A stretch of DNA of 64,000 nucleotides. Source: Favolaschia claudopus (Eukaryota; Basidiomycota; Agaricomycetes; Agaricales; Mycenaceae). Position 1 is the first letter of the stretch. Each line of letters starts with the position of its first letter. The position numbers and the translations under genes are program-made. This document shows, piece by piece, positions 45,101 through 54,823 of this stretch. Below the pieces are notes generated by a model. That model was not told where the DNA came from. It did no database searches and was given only the letters and a program-made list of their open reading frames with translations. The stretch covers positions 1,029,640 to 1,093,639 of the forward strand of contig JAWWNJ010000092.1 of assembly GCA_037176885.1 (NCBI GenBank), read 5' to 3'.

Positions 45101-46255
45101 GCAGACGCTATGGTCATGGGGGTAGTATCCAACGGGTACAGGAATGTCGTCGCAGCGAGAGATTCGCTTTCGCGGTATGTCGAAGGGAGACCTTTGCGGT
45201 CGGAGAACGCGGAATCCATTGGGAAATTCCTATTGGAGGAAGTGATTTGTAGATGGGGGTGTCCAGAGACAATAGTCACTGACAATGGACCAGCATTTGT
45301 GGCTGCTCTAAAATGGCTAGCGTCTAAATATGGGATTAGAGGAATAAAGATATCTCCTTATAATTCCCAGGCGAATGGTCCTGTAGAGAGGGGACACTGG
45401 GATTTGAGACAGTCGTTATACAAAGCAACGGGAGGTGATACTAAGAAATGGTACTGGTTTTTCCACCAAGTATTATGGGCAGATAGAATAACTATAAGGA
45501 AAGGGATGGGTTGTTCCCCTTTCTTTGCGGTCTCAGGAGCCCATCCTATTCTACCTCTTGATGTGGAAGAAGCGACCTGGCTTGTCGAATACCCTGGTGA
45601 ACCTATTACCACTGCCGAACTCATTGGCCTAAGGGCAAAAGCCCTTGCAAAACACTCTCAACACGTAGAAGAAATGAGGATTCGTGTTAGTGAGGAAAAG
45701 AGGAAGTTAGTGCGACGGTACATTGATATCCATAAGAACACCATAAAGGATTTCAATTTCAAACCAGGGGCACTCGTTCTAGTAAGGAACACAGAGACGG
45801 AGAAGTCTTTGAATAGCAAAATGGATCCTAGATATTTAGGGCCGTACATTGTGGTGCGCCGTACAAAGGGAGGAGCGTATCTGCTCTGCGAGCTAGATGG
45901 TTCTATGTTACAAGGGAGAATTGCTCAGTTCAGAGTAATACCTTTTGAACAAAGACAAGCAATACAACTCCCAGAAAATATACTAGATCTCATCGACTTG
46001 TCGCAGGAAACACTCGATGAGATGGCTGAGGACGATGCTGAGGAAGATCCATTCCTAGGGAAGGACTTACAATTCCATAAAATTCGTCTTAATGATCAAC
46101 TGGAACCTTCCGCGGAAACCAATGATGGCTCCGAGGAATCAGAGTCGGACGGTTATGAAAGTGATGAAGTTCCTGATTTGGACTTAGACGAGATAAGGAA
46201 GGAGACTTCCTATAAAGAGGAACCCAGGCGGTCAAAGAGGAATAAAGCCACATAA
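42110..46255 (+). CDS. pol: Reverse transcriptase, RNase H and integrase polyprotein of element 1
   Basis: 1,381 codons, intact. The RT domain covers residues about 300-480, with the catalytic PYIDDVPI near residue 433. RNase H starts near residue 600 (LAVDTSW), with ETDAL near 676. Integrase follows: the HHCC zinc-binding part (HNSLGHKG, CKICQH) near residues 930-970, then the DDE core (HADAMVMG, TDNGPAF, GPVERG), whose last two acids lie about 35 residues apart, then a GPY/F module (LGPYIVVRR) near 1243. No chromodomain is seen; the C-terminus is acidic (SEESESDGYESDEVPDLDLD) and then basic (RRSKRNKAT). Confidence 0.93.
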   Translation: MQLHERGELALKFGFNEDKELEIEGYYKPKGVAFTETEVLEAYVSASTGTRNMRKDKKARVLFNEFREKSKKTTGKRKPYGVFTWSMSEGPVEAGKGKNKPGEFIPPAPRYTRNEVRTMHVLNQGVHCPCCDSAEFIHPTLSQEISEEPPSAEDQEDQDDPVSVFAGKKYKPVGLKIRPVYTELPEKFRIKREITGDPLAEMPELNPVPGEFKPTGRYTEERKAIIDGLHDGDFLWPEERKLMHEFMMRQEQAFAWDDSERGSFRHDFFPPVEFPVVEHETWVERSIPIPRGQLEEFCKVIKKKIDAGVYEPSNASYRSKFFGVVKKDGKSIRLVHALEPLNAVTIAHSGVPPATDELANHFAGRACGASLDLYSGYDHRDIAEGSRDYTTFQTPYGALRLVKLPQGWTNSVPIFHDDVTFILRDEIPHVTIPYIDDVPIRGPGTRYQNKHGTYETIRENSGIRRFVWEHFQNLNRVVQRIKYCGGTFSGAKSVLCWDVFPVVGHICSYEGRRPSTDRVGVIIRWGPLKDVSGVRQFLGVVGVLRMFIKGFGDMSRPIAKLTRNDEEFVWGPEQEAAMEVIKHAVRTCPALRPLNYDWDTDIVLAVDTSWMAVGIQIYQIDIIDKLKRHYAKFASITLNRRESRFSQPKRELYGLKRALEAMQYWLLGCRRLVVETDALYIKGMLNNPGMGPNATINRWIEQILMFHFKLKHVKGATFPPDGLSRREYQPGDEEFPNNEEGLDENPIPGNHEDWDYDCEQPLDFDEFKDEIDERGGYLQSMAGTASSIDEFAEELLSAEAQEKVISDRVKEVYVGEGLVVPQYINVNVAEPTEPLLPSREFRDSPDKREPYPEEHRTGAGIAQDERIELVKIWLKNPMVRPEGMMVNKDFKRFMKFARYFFLSKEGKLYRRGEGSMHKLVIAKEHRMYMMRAAHNSLGHKGIFATKSLLELRFWWPEMERDVKWFIDTCKICQHRQKTLLRIPPRPTHTPSLFQKVHADAMVMGVVSNGYRNVVAARDSLSRYVEGRPLRSENAESIGKFLLEEVICRWGCPETIVTDNGPAFVAALKWLASKYGIRGIKISPYNSQANGPVERGHWDLRQSLYKATGGDTKKWYWFFHQVLWADRITIRKGMGCSPFFAVSGAHPILPLDVEEATWLVEYPGEPITTAELIGLRAKALAKHSQHVEEMRIRVSEEKRKLVRRYIDIHKNTIKDFNFKPGALVLVRNTETEKSLNSKMDPRYLGPYIVVRRTKGGAYLLCELDGSMLQGRIAQFRVIPFEQRQAIQLPENILDLIDLSQETLDEMAEDDAEEDPFLGKDLQFHKIRLNDQLEPSAETNDGSEESESDGYESDEVPDLDLDEIRKETSYKEEPRRSKRNKAT

Positions 46256-46492
46256 AGTTGATTAAAAGGAACGTGGAATAGCATTTACAGAATAGTAACG
46301 CTAAGTTGGAGGAGAGTAAAGACAGACGATGAGTTGGACTAAAAGAACGGGGTATATGCTAAGAAAGGGACATAACCCTAAAAGCAAGAAGTAGAAGGAT
46401 GGGTATGGCTAGCGCAATGGGGACATTCTGCAGTGGGGCGTTGGATTCCAAAGAAGGCATCCAGATCGCGCTCGGCGAGTTCGGCTAGAGAA

Positions 46493-47919
46493 TCACTGAA
46501 AAATTAGGTCAGGGGTTTTCCGCGGAAGCTAAAATCTGGCTTACCTGCGACGATGGCTGGGCACTTGCTGCTGCGGGGGGTTGTTCGCGCGTGTGTTGAA
46601 GGTCGAGAACCCGCCGAAGGTCGGTGAGGAGGTACTCGCGATGCTCGAGGTGGTATCGAAGTTGGGCATTCTCGAACCCGACGCGGGACCGGAGGTCCGC
46701 CTCTTGGAGACGAAGGGAACCGATCGAATCGGCCGGGGCGCCTTTGACGGCATTGCGCGCTTCGGTAACAGTTTGGCGGATTGCTTCATTGTTAACCGAT
46801 AAGTCTGTGGCTGTACGATTGTTAATTAAGATGAGATTAGCAATCGCGGAAGCTAACTCACCTGCGTATTGGTCTGCAGAGTCTTCGTGGGCGAAGTTTT
46901 GCGATGGCCGAGCCCGTTTTCTGGGAGGTGGGACTGGGAAGTCCTCAACGACGGGTCCTGACGCTGATTTAGGGTCAGTACGAGCGAGAATTGCCATAGC
47001 CTTAAGATATTGGGGCGCTCTTCGGTCAAGGCCTTTTATGCGAAGGAAGGAAAGGCGTACCGAGGAAGGACGCGTACTGCCGGGTTGGGATTGACTCTAA
47101 AAGGAAGAAGTCAACAATAATAACAACCATGGATAGTATCCGCGGAAAGTCAAAGTTGGACTCACCGCACTGTTACGGTCGTCGAGAGATTGAGTCGACC
47201 GATGGCCTGAAGGACCTGCGTCATTCTATAAGTCCCAATCAGAGAAAAAGGAGAAAAGCGAGTTGCAAAACTCACTGAGTCGTCGACGACCATAGCATCG
47301 TCTTGCTCAGCGGGCAACTCAGAATCATCGAAGGGAGATTCATCTCCGTCCTCAATAATGGCCTTAGACTTCTTGGCCTTGGGTTCCTTCTAAAAATAGG
47401 CATAATCAGGCGAGAGATAAGCAAAAGAGGCGAGAACGTACGCGGGGTTTAGGAGTGGCCTTGGCCTTGCGAGATGAGCGAGACTCCTGGTCCTCCGCCT
47501 GCGCACGAGCATCTTCCAGCTCCGTACGATGCGCCTGCTGACCAGCAACGACGTTAGCACGAAGGAGTTCGCGCTCGCTCCTGATCTTGGCACAAAGATC
47601 AAGGATAACGGGATAGCGCCCGCCAATTACACCATTTGCGCCGACAGCGCTTTGGTGGTAGCTGTTCTTGACGCTGTAGAAAGCATCATAGAGAGCTTTG
47701 TCCTTGGCAATTTCGCCGATAAGTGGCGCAAACGCTTCCTAAAGTCCGGTTCAGAGCATCTGCGGAAAGTCCAAATACGGAATTTACCAAGGACACAGCC
47801 TGTTGATCAAGGAAAGCGCGCTGCTTGTTGCGGTCGGGGTATTTGGTGGCCGAAACGATGTCGGCGACGCCCAATATAGCATCATGCTGGGCTTTTGTAA
47901 GAGAAGCGCGAGGAGCCAT
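46493..47919 (-). CDS. Antisense gene 5 of element 1: eight-exon protein, intact
   Basis: I do not know its function. Eight minus-strand exons (47779-47919, 47442-47738, 47276-47389, 47166-47225, 47061-47096, 46862-47000, 46545-46810, stop codon in 46493-46495) join with no frame conflict to 351 codons. Without splicing, every frame is closed. The N-terminal third is helical (ASLTKAQHDAILGVADIVSA, then FAPLIGEIAKDKALYDAFYS); a basic patch follows (RSSRKAKATPKPR, KEPKAKKSKA), then an acidic, Gln/Ser-rich linker, then a second basic patch (PPPRKRARPSQ), and finally a long coiled coil (QEADLRSRVGFENAQLRYHL). Several introns contain CCGCGGAA or CGCGGAAG words. It is opposite in strand to gag-pol, after the pol stop. 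Its product could bind nucleic acid; that is inference. Confidence 0.75.
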
Positions 47920-48516
47920 GTTAAGGAGTGTGGGGTATTCAGCGAATGTACTGGTAAAAGGCGTATAATACAGGAAGGTTTTATACGTCGGTACTGTAGC
48001 AGCGGGCGCCATATTGAAGTACGACTCTCGTTCAAAGAAATTAACTGGGGACAGTTTAAAATCTATGAAAAGGGGAGGAATATAGTACAGAGGCCCTGAC
48101 ACAACAAATTACCAAGACATTCCGGAGATACGAAAGGAGAAGAGAACAATGGGAGAATTGAAGGCAGCAAAAATAGCGCAACAAGAATCCATTGTTCTCG
48201 GATTTAACTCCGAAAGATGTGGATGAAGTCGTGATAGATCGTCCGGGCTTCAGTCTAAAAGGGGAAATTTCCATGAGGACCGCACCAGCCGTCGGGATTA
48301 TGACTTAACGACAGAAACACGAGCGCGGGAATAGGGATAAAAGGAGTAATTGGGCCATAGGCCCAAGAGCGGGCATGAATAGAAAGCGAAAGAGAGCTTT
48401 CGCGATTGCTCACTTAATCGATAGATTATGGGTCTTAAAGGAGTAATTGATTCCACAAGGACAAAAGTGTCTAAGGAACGTTACTAAGTAAACTAAGCCT
48501 AAGACCATAAGCTAAT

Positions 48517-49211
48517 TCAAGCTAAGGAGAGCTTGTGAAACTCGTCAATCGCTAGTTCAGTTCTGAGGAAGGCATTAACAGCGGAGAAAGCGTTTAGTCT
48601 AGTATGAACGACAGTCTGAACTTCGACTGGGAAGTGGTAGAAAGGGAAAAGACCAGCAAGGTAGCTAAGGCGATCTTCGTCAAAGATAGCTTCGACCTGG
48701 CTAAGAAGGGAGATGCGAGGGTTCCTCCAAGGAGATACTCGCGAGTCAAACTTGCGAAAGGCCGCTTGGCAGCTAGCAAAGAACGTGGGCCTCTTGCCTA
48801 GCATAGGTCAGGACTGCGAAAGGACGAAAATGAGCTTCCGCGGATGCTAAGAAATAAGCAAAACACACCTGGATCAATGGGGTCTTGCAAGGCGAGACGT
48901 TCCATTTGAAGCCTATCGCTTTCCAAAAGCTCGACGAAGGCCAAGCGACTGCAGAAGGAGCAAGCAGTGCTGGTACCAGAGGCGACACAAGTCAAGCAAG
49001 GAATCCCCCATTGAACGAAGCTGTTGGAACGACGACAGTTGTCTTTGATAACAACGTCGAGTGGTCGTTGAACAGGGTTCTGAATAACAGGATGAGAAAT
49101 ACGAAGTAGACAGAGAGAAAGGGGACTTACCCAATGAGAGAAGTCTTTCTCGACCAGCAAGGCTGGGAAAAACCCGATAGGAATAAGGCGATAGGATAGG
49201 AAAGTCGTCAT
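48517..49211 (-). CDS. Antisense gene 4 of element 1: Cys-motif protein, intact
   Basis: Three minus-strand exons (49131-49211, 48869-49079, 48517-48797) join to 190 codons plus stop. A cysteine motif spans residues about 53-70, CLTCVASGTSTACSFC (C-x2-C-x8-C-x2-C), preceded by KDNC, so it could bind zinc. The first exon is hydrophobic (LSYRLIPIGFFPALLV). The C-terminal part is helical (PRISLLSQVEAIFDEDRLSY, VVHTRLNAFSAVNAFLRTEL). From memory, similar Cys-containing proteins occur in many agaric genomes beside retroelements. An overlapping start at 49260 leads into another frame and was not used. The intron at 48798-48868 contains a CCGCGGAAG word. Confidence 0.7.
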
Positions 49212-49647
49212 CCGTCGCAGTTCCAAGAAGGAGAGGAAGAGCAGGAGCTACGTCCGACATAGTGGTGGAAGACAAGCTGGAAATCCAAGTATTCGCGGAA
49301 GCCTCTTAAATAGAGTTTCTGTGGGAAAAATTCCCGATATAGAAGCTCGGTGCGGAAAGAGCCGGTCTATATCGATAACTCTGGACGATGGCTTATCAGA
49401 CGGAGATAAACCAGCCACGAGGGAGAGACGGTAGTCTGTTGCTTGAATTACTCAGGTCACACGAGGTAGGAGCAGGATAGCGTGATCACATTGCGACTAT
49501 TCGAAGTACAAAAGTAATAAGAGAAATTGAAAGAAAATCAGATACGAGTGGTATCTAAGAAGAGTCATTGCAAGTATTCGCGACGTTTACTGAAATTATC
49601 TAAGTAAAACGGAGTCAGCGAGTAAATAGCAATGAAAAGGGGACTAA

Positions 49648-51333
49648 TTACGGGTCACCACGAGGCTTGGATGGACCAGCCACGGGAGCAGATGGAACAG
49701 GAGGAAGAAGAGAACCTTCCGCGGAAGCGTCAGTTTCCTGAAAATCAAGGAAAGGAAAGAGCTTACCTGGGGGAGCGGTATCTAAAGACTCAAGAATGGT
49801 CTGCTGAGTGTCGACATCCATGTCAGGATGAGCATCAACGACCATATCAGGATGAGCCTCGCGGAACCGGGCGAAAGCTTCATCCTCCGAGTCCTCGGAA
49901 TCCACCAAGTCGTAATACTCGTCGGCGCGGGTGCCCGTCCTCCATCCAGAAGTTCTTCCGCAGCCCCTCACGCCAGTGCTGATAGACCACCTCGAACGAC
50001 TGTCGGTCGCCCTCCTCGAGGTCTTCCACGCCAGCAATACCAGGGACAGCTTCAGGACCCATGGCAGAGGCATAGCCGGGTCATAAGCGACAAGAGTTCG
50101 TCGCGAGCACGAAAGAGGCGGCGGTTGGCGATGGCATACTGAGCATGGCTCACGATTTGAGCCTGGCGGGCCTCCACCAACTCGAGTGAACACACGATTC
50201 CAGCCTAAAGAGAGGTTTGAACATAAGAAATGCTCAAGTAGAAAATTGGTTACACATACCAGCATTGGAGAAAGCAGTGATTGGGGCAAACCCCTCAATC
50301 ATTCGTATAACGTCCATTTGAGTGAACTTATGCGAGCAATGGAGAGTTTCCCTCGTTTGCAAGCACGACAGTCCTTGTTGAACTTTGAACGGTGGCACTT
50401 GCGATTGCGAAGGATGCAATTCCCGCATCCCGCCAATTGCTAGGAAAAGAGATAAGGGACACGGGATGCGGAGGAAAAACAAGAAAAGGGGACGTACCAA
50501 GACATTGTTCCCATCTTTGAACAATGTGCGGAAGTCAGTCTCTAGTTTGGACAAAGCAACCGCGGCGAATTCTTGATCAAAGATGACGGGGTCGAAGTTG
50601 GGGACGTAAGGGGCTTCCTTGTTCTTCTGGGACACCCCACGAGTCTTCTTGACGAGTTTGGGGACTTGGGAAACGTACCCGTCGTCCGACTCTTCAGATT
50701 TCGCTCTTCCTTTACCTTTCGCGGAAGCCTTTTCGGAGACCTTGCGACGTTTAGGTGGCGGGGAAACCTCAGGTTCACCCTCCTCGTCAGAGCTGGACTC
50801 CTCGTCATCGGCTTCCTCGAGTTCCGCGCGACGGCGCTTCGAGAGACGAGCGGGCTTGGTTTCCGCGGAAGACTCGTCTGGGTCGAGACCAGTCGCAACG
50901 GCCTCGAGAGTGTTGTCAGGCTAATTAAAGATGGATAAGGAAATCTTCCAAAGAAGGAAGGTAATAATAACGTACTTTGATCTTGGTACGGGTGCTCCGA
51001 CGGGTAGCGACGGAAGTACCTCGGCTACCGCGACCACGTGAGCGAGATGACGAACGGCCTCTGGACTATAAAAAAGTCTAAGTCAGTAACTAGCAAAAAT
51101 AAGGAAGAGAGAACGCTTACAGACGAAGCTGTTGGGGCAGCGGGAGGTTCATCAACGTAAGAATCAGCGCCGCCTCCTCCACCTCCTCCTCCGCCAGAAA
51201 GCGACTCGTGAGCAGCTAGCTCAGGAACGCTCGACTCAGGCTCGGGTTGGGGAGGGTCGACCTGAATGGGCGATGCAGGCCCTGGAGAACTCGCGCTAGG
51301 CGCCGTTTGAGTTGATAAAGTGAGCGCGGCCAT
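49648..51333 (-). pseudogene. Antisense gene 3 of element 1: probable Zn2Cys6-type protein, frameshifted
   Basis: The start is ATG 51333 (MAALTLSTQTAPSASS). Clean exons: 51121-51333, 50976-51065, 50498-50920 (141 codons) and 50260-50439, all phase 0 at first. The order is Pro/Ser/Gly-rich, Arg/Ser-rich (SRGRSSSRSRGRGSRG), acidic, then a basic segment (PPPKRRKVSEKASAKGKGR). The 50260-50439 exon opens with CGNCILRNRKC followed, after eight residues, by CRACKRGKLS. If a single missing base near 50345 is allowed, a sixth Cys follows, giving C-x2-C-x6-C-x8-C-x2-C-x7-C, the Zn2Cys6 pattern. Further exons (about 49880-50200 and 49648-49720) need at least two more one-base shifts. Confidence 0.6.
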
Positions 51334-52345
51334 GACTAGCGCCGCGGGTAGCAGAAGAAGCGGGCGTAGGATCCACAAAGGGATCTTCCGCGGAAGCGTT
51401 CCCTTCGCCCGATGGACCAGATTCCGCGTTCCCAGTGGATGGAATAACGGTCTTCCCTGGAGAAATAATAAGCGGAGGTCCATCGGAACGATACCAGTTC
51501 GGAACTGGAGAGAAACGACTTATACCTTCTAAAATAGATGCCGCTGAAGCATCTGCGGGGTGAGAAACGGATGGTGTGGATACCGCTGACTTCGGAGGAG
51601 AGGAGTGCGGGGCCAGGCGTGCCAAAAGAAAGTCCGCTAGCAGGTATCCCTGGGCCAGATAAAGCACTGGGACCAGCGCGGGGAGTTTCCGCGATTGCTG
51701 GCGTAGACGGCGCAACTCGAGGAGTTTGGAGACCAGAACCAATGGGGCTAGCAGGCGAATCAGGAGGGTTGTGGTGACGCCACGCGTTCTACCACAGGGG
51801 TCCTCCTGGCCGACTTGAGTCCAAGGAAGAAACTGGCCTTGAGGAATAAACTCGGCGTCTGGATACGAAAAGAAGACAGGGATCAACAGATGTTGACGTT
51901 CAGGAATGGGGAAGAACGCGGTCCCAAGCCTTGGGACGCTCATCCTCAGGAATCCGCGATGCCAACAGGACAACGGAAGTGAGGATGGCATCCGCGAAAG
52001 GTCGGTCCTGGACGTCGCCAACTGCTTCGTGGAATTCGTTCTGCGAAACGAATAAGTTGAAGTTGGAGAACGAGTATTTGGAGAAAGAACACTTACCAGG
52101 GTCATGGCGGAGCGGCTAATTAGCTGACGAATATCCGAACGACGAGAAACGTCGAGCGGCGTTCTCACATCCGCTCCAGCCGCTGAGCTAGCGTTCTCGA
52201 CACATGCCTCGAGGAGAGCGGGAAAGTTGGGGTCGTCACGAAGGTCGTAGAGAGCCTTGTGTTCTGTGGCGTTAGGCTTTAACACCTCGCGAGGAAAATC
52301 TGAGTAGAATTCCAACGAGTCCGGAATCGTGAAACTCTGATCCAT
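51296..52345 (-). pseudogene. Antisense gene 2 of element 1: unassigned protein, frameshifted
   Basis: The start is ATG 52345 (MDQSFTIPDSLEFYSDFP). Exon 1 (52097-52345) and exon 2 (from 52040) join in phase, giving AMTL then NEFHEAVGDVQDRPF. After PKAWDRVLP the reading shifts to other frames that look coding (RQHLLIPVFFSYPDAEF, then a Pro/Ser/Gly-rich stretch, then PPLIISPGKTVIP), so two or three one-base changes are present. The last frame ends at 51296 and overlaps the start of antisense gene 3 by 38 bases in a different frame. I recognise no domain. Confidence 0.5.
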
Positions 52346-52418
52346 GATGGAGAGCTGGAAAGGATGAGTCCTGAAAAGTCTAGACGAGTAAAAAGACGAC
52401 GTACGGAAGCAACCTTGT

Positions 52419-52990
52419 TCAAGTCAAACCTTGGGGGAGGACTTCGTACGGTTCAGCCCAGACGTCGGGGAAGTTGGTTTGAAGCCAGAGAGCAATTGAG
52501 CTCACACCGACCAAGACACGGTCGAAGGCGGGCGTAATCTCCATGTGGTGATAGAAACGTTTGATGAGTTGCTAAAGAAAACATCAGGACTTCAGAAATG
52601 GAGGACTGGTACCTTCCGCGGTAGCTTACCGAGACGGGTTTGAACTGCTCAAGGAGATAAACGATGTAGGTGGGGTTGGAGTTCGATAGACGCGATGGAA
52701 TGCGTATGAACTGCATTAGGCGCACAGTTGAGATGTGCTGAAGGAGGATTAAACACTCCAAATCAGCGCGGGGAGAGAACGTCGGCCTGTCCATCAGCTC
52801 GGTGCGAGCCAACGGGATGAAAGGGGCGCGACATATGGTTAACGACGTGGGCATCGTTAACCTTGTAAGGGATGACACGAATGCCAGCCTTACGAGCCTG
52901 GGTATACTCGTCGACGGAGAGGTCCTCCATGACAAGCGTGCCCGTCATCATCTTGAGGAAACTGAAGTACTGGGAAATTGGAGACGACAT
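52419..52990 (-). pseudogene. Antisense gene 1 of element 1: unassigned ~170-residue protein, two frameshifts
   Basis: A 5' UTR intron ends just before ATG 52990 (MSSPISQYFSFLKMM). Exon 1 is 52630-52990, exon 2 is 52419-52572, with the intron between them containing a CCGCGGAAG word. The reading frame shifts once after VVNHM (about 52830) and once in a run of A at about 52560; otherwise the protein reads well (DRPTFSPRADLECLILLQHI, SNSNPTYIVYLLEQF, LWLQTNFPDVWAEPYEVLP). Both faults are single extra bases. I know no function. Confidence 0.55.
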
Positions 52991-53443
52991 CTTGTCTGTG
53001 AAACAGTCAAGATGGTCGAATCGTGAGCCCAGGAGCACCCGTATAGCTCCTACACGCACCTAGGGTGTTAGTTGAAGGAGTTTGAGTAATCGCGGTAGCT
53101 GGTTGTTGTGGGAGGAAGCAAGAGAAAAGTGGGCGGAAAGCGCTGCAAAACCAACATAAATCACGTGTCCCGCAGTCTAACGCACGGACCACTTACAAAT
53201 TCTCGAGCAAACAAAGGCGCAGAGTTGCGCTGGGATAAGGGCAATAGCGGAAACGTTTTATAGGGGATCTCTCGTCATTTAGCGAAGATCCCGCTGTCCA
53301 TCAACGGAACCAAATTTCCAGGTGGCGGACGCCCAATCGGGAATTATATCCGAGATAGCCGAATGATTGTGGGAAGCACCACGAATAAAGAGATAAAATG
53401 AGTCCTGATAAAAGACATGGTTGAGTGGGGACACTCAATTTAT

Positions 53444-53455
53444 GAAAAGGGGAGA
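53444..53455 (+). other. Polypurine tract of element 1
   Basis: GAAAAGGGGAGA lies directly before the 3' LTR, as expected for the plus-strand primer. Confidence 0.75.
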
Positions 53456-54823
53456 TGACAGACCTGGTATTGGGCTACGCCTGAATTTATTCATTTTAAG
53501 GCTAGTTACAACGGTACTATTAATAAAGTACTACAATACTCAGCGAATGAGTCTCAATAAGGACTGAGGTCTGCCTGGGCGGTCAGTCAAAGGAGAATAC
53601 ACAGGTGGGAGCTCTGGGGTCCGTTTACGATGGCACTGCAAAGTGTCAGAGTTACAATAAGTCGGACATGAGCTTCCGCGATAGGTCTCTTACCATCCGG
53701 AATAGGATTGGGAGTTACCTGGTGCTCCAGGAACAAAGGCGTACATTGAAGGACATTCCATTTGGGACTCGTTGGAACTCGAGAGGTGTTACCAGGAGCA
53801 GGAGGCTTCCGCGGAAAGGTTCTAAGACAGGACTATAACTCAGGAACGTTGGCGACCTGTAGGAAGAGAATATTCCTTATTCACGCAGTGCTACTTGGAG
53901 CAAGTAGATCATCGATTGGATAGCAAGAGGGCTATTGATTCATGACCGGAGATATCAGTACAAACGGGGAAGATCTACGTTGGCCAAGCCAGGAGAACAA
54001 TGGTATCCAAGAGGATGCCGGAGGTAGAACAATGGTATCTAGTGGGCGCCGGAGGTAAAGGCGGTAAATCCCTCACCAGTACCGGAGGAAAGCCTTTAAC
54101 AAGTAAAACTGAATGAGGTCTGGACCAAGAGGGTCCGGAGTTACCAATATTATACCCATAAGATGGTTTGTTTATCGTCTCATATTTATTGCTGTGAATG
54201 TATATAAAGCACTGTATCATGTACTGGAGCTCTAGTGGATTCCCCCCTCTCGTTGTGAGCGTCAAGCCAGTATCGGCTTCGTGAATAACCTAGACGTTGG
54301 ATTTCATTCGAGATAAACTCCAGAAGCTTATTTGTTTCTTTTGTTTGTTTTCGTTGCAATATATTGTCTGTTGGATCATATCTTGAATTATACGCGTGAA
54401 CATCTTATTGAGATCAGTACCAACGCGTGGAATTATAAGAGCCTGACACGGACCTTTTGAGAGAACGGAATCAGTTCAAACATACTTTCCGCGGAAACTC
54501 ATTTTGCGAACGAGCACACACAACTTAAACCTCTAAACCTCTACCAAAGAGTAACATCTCAATTACCTGTCGGAACGCACCTTCCTGTGTCAAGACTAGG
54601 ATAGTTAGTATAAGAACGGTCGGAACGAGCTATCGCGAAAGCCTCGAACTAGTATATTTTGAAGATAGTATTGGTTGAATTGCAACAGTCCTATACTGGA
54701 CTGGAACCCCGAACCTCGCACGTCGATTAGAAGTGGTTAGGATTTATATTGGGATTTTGTGTGGATTTGATTCTGCGCATTTTCTTGGTTTATTTCCACC
54801 GTAGCCCCATAGTCAGTGTTTCA
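53456..54823 (+). repeat. 3' LTR of element 1
   Basis: 1,368 bp, nearly identical to the 5' LTR. TTCCGCGGAA palindromes at 53807-53816 and 54487-54496. The end TTTCA abuts the truncated minus-strand gene on the right. Confidence 0.92.

Larger units (their letters stand above)
37403..54823 (+). mobile_element. Ty3-type LTR retrotransposon, 17.4 kb, with antisense gene block (element 1)
   Basis: It is bounded by LTRs at 37403-38765 and 53456-54823, which start TGACAGACC and end TTTCA. Order: 5' LTR, primer-binding site, gag, protease, RT/RNase H/integrase, then about 7 kb of minus-strand genes with introns, polypurine tract, 3' LTR. Protease before RT, RNase H and integrase in that order gives the Ty3 type. 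The LTRs differ at only about 20 sites, so it is young. The flanks do not match: five bases before are AGCGT, five after are CCGTT, and the left flank is an F-box gene while the right flank is a different truncated gene. An intact insertion should show a 4-5 bp duplication. Confidence 0.92.
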
